7,280 nucleotides of DNA from Pseudomonadota bacterium (GTDB lineage: Bacteria > Pseudomonadota > Alphaproteobacteria > Sphingomonadales > Sphingomonadaceae), in assembly GCA_023413015.1 (NCBI GenBank), contig JAEZQR010000019.1:1-7280 (forward strand). Direction: 5' to 3'. Shown here piece by piece: positions 6,336 through 7,280 of this stretch. Numbering within the stretch: the first letter of the stretch is position 1; each line of letters begins with the position of its first letter. Position numbers and translations under genes: made by a program. The notes beneath the pieces are model-generated. The model was given only the letters and a program-made list of their open reading frames with translations, was not told the DNA's origin and ran no database searches.

Positions 6336-7162
6336 GACTGCGGTTTACCCTCGCTAGGCTCCGTGGACTGGGCGGGCTGTTCCGCTTCATTGCCAGCTGG
6401 AGCCGAATCGGCCGCCGGGGTGACGACGGAAGCGGGCGGCGCCATCTCCTCATCCTCGGGCGGCGCACCGTCGTGAATGACGTTCCAGCGGTACTGGAGA
6501 TAGGCTGCGCGCACCGTCGCATATTCGTCGGCGCTGCCCTTCAGCAGCGCATCGGCGGTATCCATCACGTAGGAGCGCGTGTCGATCAGTTCGAGGCCGG
6601 ACAGCGCAACTTGTTCCTCGAACGACAGATGCGCCTCGCCGACGGCGATCCGATAAGGATCGCCGACGCGCTCGATGCCGAAACCGATCGTGTCGCGTAG
6701 CGTCGAGGGCCCGAAGAACGGGAGCATGATGTAGGGGCCCGACTTCATGCCCCAGACAGCAAAGGTCTGGCCGAGATCTTCCGGCTCCTCCGGCAGGCCC
6801 ATGTCGGTCGCATGGTCGGCGAGACCGCCGACGCCGAGGACCGTGTTGATCGCGAAGCGCGCAAAGGTGCGGGCGGCCTGCTCGACCTTGCCCTGCAGCA
6901 GCGCATTGATGAAGGAGAAGGGCTCGTCGACGTTGTTGAAGACGTTGGTGACGCCGCGCTGCGCCGCCTTCGGAATGGCAGCGCGGTAGACCTTCGTCGC
7001 AGGCGTCACCACCGCTTTGTCGAGGCCGCGATTGAAGCTGTAGATGGCGCGGTTGGTCTTCTCGAGCGGATCGCGCTCGGCCTGCAACTGATTGCCAGGC
7101 ATCGTGGCGCAGGCGGCAAGAAGGGTGCTGGCGAGAAGGGCAGGTACTCGGATCGCACGCAA
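6332..7162 (-). CDS. mlaA: MlaA/VacJ family outer-membrane lipoprotein
   Basis: The protein is the outer-membrane component of the Mla system, which removes misplaced phospholipids from the outer leaflet and passes them to MlaC. From TTG 7162 it has 276 residues: a lipoprotein signal peptide (basic start, LLASTLLAAC lipobox) with lipidated C18 followed by Ala, which permits outer-membrane sorting; then the MlaA core with DPLEKTNRAIYSFNRGLDKA (31-50), TNVFNNVDEPFSFINALLQG (72-91), RFAINTVLGVGGLADHATDM (102-121) and DLGQTFAVWGMKSGPYIMLP (129-148). Residues 233-276 are a Pro/Glu/Ala-rich low-complexity tail beyond the usual core. TTG 7162 is chosen because AGGAG lies 7 bases upstream (7174-7170 on the minus strand) and it gives a signal peptide of normal size; GTG 7225 would add 21 residues with two cysteines and has no good ribosome site. 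No other mla gene follows downstream, where the ferredoxin gene converges with a 4-bp overlap. Confidence 0.95.
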   Translation of the reverse strand: MRAIRVPALLASTLLAACATMPGNQLQAERDPLEKTNRAIYSFNRGLDKAVVTPATKVYRAAIPKAAQRGVTNVFNNVDEPFSFINALLQGKVEQAARTFARFAINTVLGVGGLADHATDMGLPEEPEDLGQTFAVWGMKSGPYIMLPFFGPSTLRDTIGFGIERVGDPYRIAVGEAHLSFEEQVALSGLELIDTRSYVMDTADALLKGSADEYATVRAAYLQYRWNVIHDGAPPEDEEMAPPASVVTPAADSAPAGNEAEQPAQSTEPSEGKPQS

Positions 7163-7169
7163 CGTGGTT

Positions 7170-7174
7170 CTCCT
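7170..7174 (-). promoter_or_regulatory. Strong ribosome binding site that fixes the TTG start of mlaA
   Basis: On the minus strand AGGAG is followed by the 7 bases AACCACG and then TTG (7162-7160), an optimal Shine-Dalgarno distance. The alternative GTG 7225 has only a weak GGA upstream. The TTG also places the lipobox cysteine at residue 18, normal for a bacterial lipoprotein. Confidence 0.75.
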
Positions 7175-7204
7175 AGGTGCGGCCCTGGTTGCGGGCTGAA
7201 TGCG

Positions 7205-7233
7205 CTGGAAGCAACAAGGCTCCACGCTGTCAA
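7205..7233 (-). promoter_or_regulatory. mlaA: Putative mlaA promoter
   Basis: A perfect -35 hexamer TTGACA reads on the minus strand at 7233-7228. Seventeen bases on, TTCCAG (7210-7205) is the best-placed but weak -10 candidate; GC-rich alphaproteobacteria often tolerate poor -10 boxes. Transcription would start near 7198, giving a leader of about 36 bases that contains the AGGAG site. The -35 is seen directly; the promoter assignment is inference. Confidence 0.4.
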
Positions 7234-7237
7234 TCCG

Positions 7238-7266
7238 TTGACCGCATATAAAGATATATTTATATC
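7238..7266 (+). promoter_or_regulatory. Putative rightward promoter for a gene beyond the window
   Basis: TTGACC (7238-7243), a 17-base spacer and TATATC (7261-7266) form a good sigma-70-type promoter reading out of the right edge; transcription would start near 7273. The region is strongly AT-rich compared with all the coding DNA to its left. The downstream gene is not in the window, so the call rests on the promoter pattern and on its overlap with the palindrome at 7246-7265. Confidence 0.5.
7246..7265. promoter_or_regulatory. Operator-like palindrome inside the rightward promoter
   Basis: The arms ATATAAA (7246-7252) and TTTATAT (7259-7265) are exact reverse complements around the 6-base centre GATATA, so 18 of 20 positions are symmetric. 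The site fills the spacer and overlaps the -10 of the rightward promoter, the classic place for a repressor. A second, overlapping inverted repeat AGATATA-TT-TATATCT lies at 7252-7267. AT-rich dyads of this shape resemble operators of ArsR-family winged-helix regulators, including those of methionine/SAH metabolism in proteobacteria; that link is from memory and is inference. Confidence 0.5.
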
Positions 7267-7280
7267 TGCAATCGATGCAC

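Noticed and set aside
7163..7225. N-terminal extension of mlaA from GTG 7225
   Set aside because: It would put 21 hydrophilic residues before the lipoprotein signal peptide and lacks a ribosome site, whereas TTG 7162 has AGGAG at the ideal distance.

Overview
The window is GC-rich, densely packed bacterial chromosomal DNA, most likely from an alphaproteobacterium of the Sphingomonadales. I base this on the protein styles (a TyrRS with a KMGKT loop, a tandem pair of NifS-like desulfurases joined to an adrenodoxin-type ferredoxin, an MlaA lipoprotein) and on an intergenic palindrome of the CGTCATCCCGGC type. The assignment is an inference; no rRNA or other definitive marker is present. No tRNA, CRISPR array, insertion sequence or phage gene was seen, and no gene-free stretch exceeds about 120 bases.

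Layout from left to right: the 3' end of an unidentified gene (1-108, +); a small secreted Sel1-repeat protein (129-626, +); a perfect 12-bp-stem hairpin between convergent genes (641-669); tyrS (688-1911, -); anmK (1944-3071, +), divergent from tyrS with only 32 bp between; a small alpha/beta hydrolase (3077-3715, -), convergent with anmK across 5 bp; a probable shared divergent promoter near 3724; a tightly coupled three-gene operon of two class V cysteine desulfurases (3770-4864 and 4864-6003) and a 2Fe-2S ferredoxin (6000-6335); and mlaA (6332-7162, -), whose stop codon shares the palindrome CTAG with the ferredoxin stop. The right edge (7163-7280) is an AT-rich regulatory region with back-to-back -35 elements and an operator-like palindrome, probably driving a rightward gene beyond the window.

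Functionally, tyrS is translation, anmK is peptidoglycan (anhydroMurNAc) recycling and mlaA is outer-membrane lipid asymmetry. The desulfurase-desulfurase-ferredoxin operon looks like a cut-down ISC-type sulfur-mobilising and electron-supplying module without a scaffold or chaperone gene beside it. This operon and the operator/promoter at the right edge are the parts most worth a second look. Most of the window is otherwise conserved housekeeping sequence, and I see no clear sign of an entirely new system.
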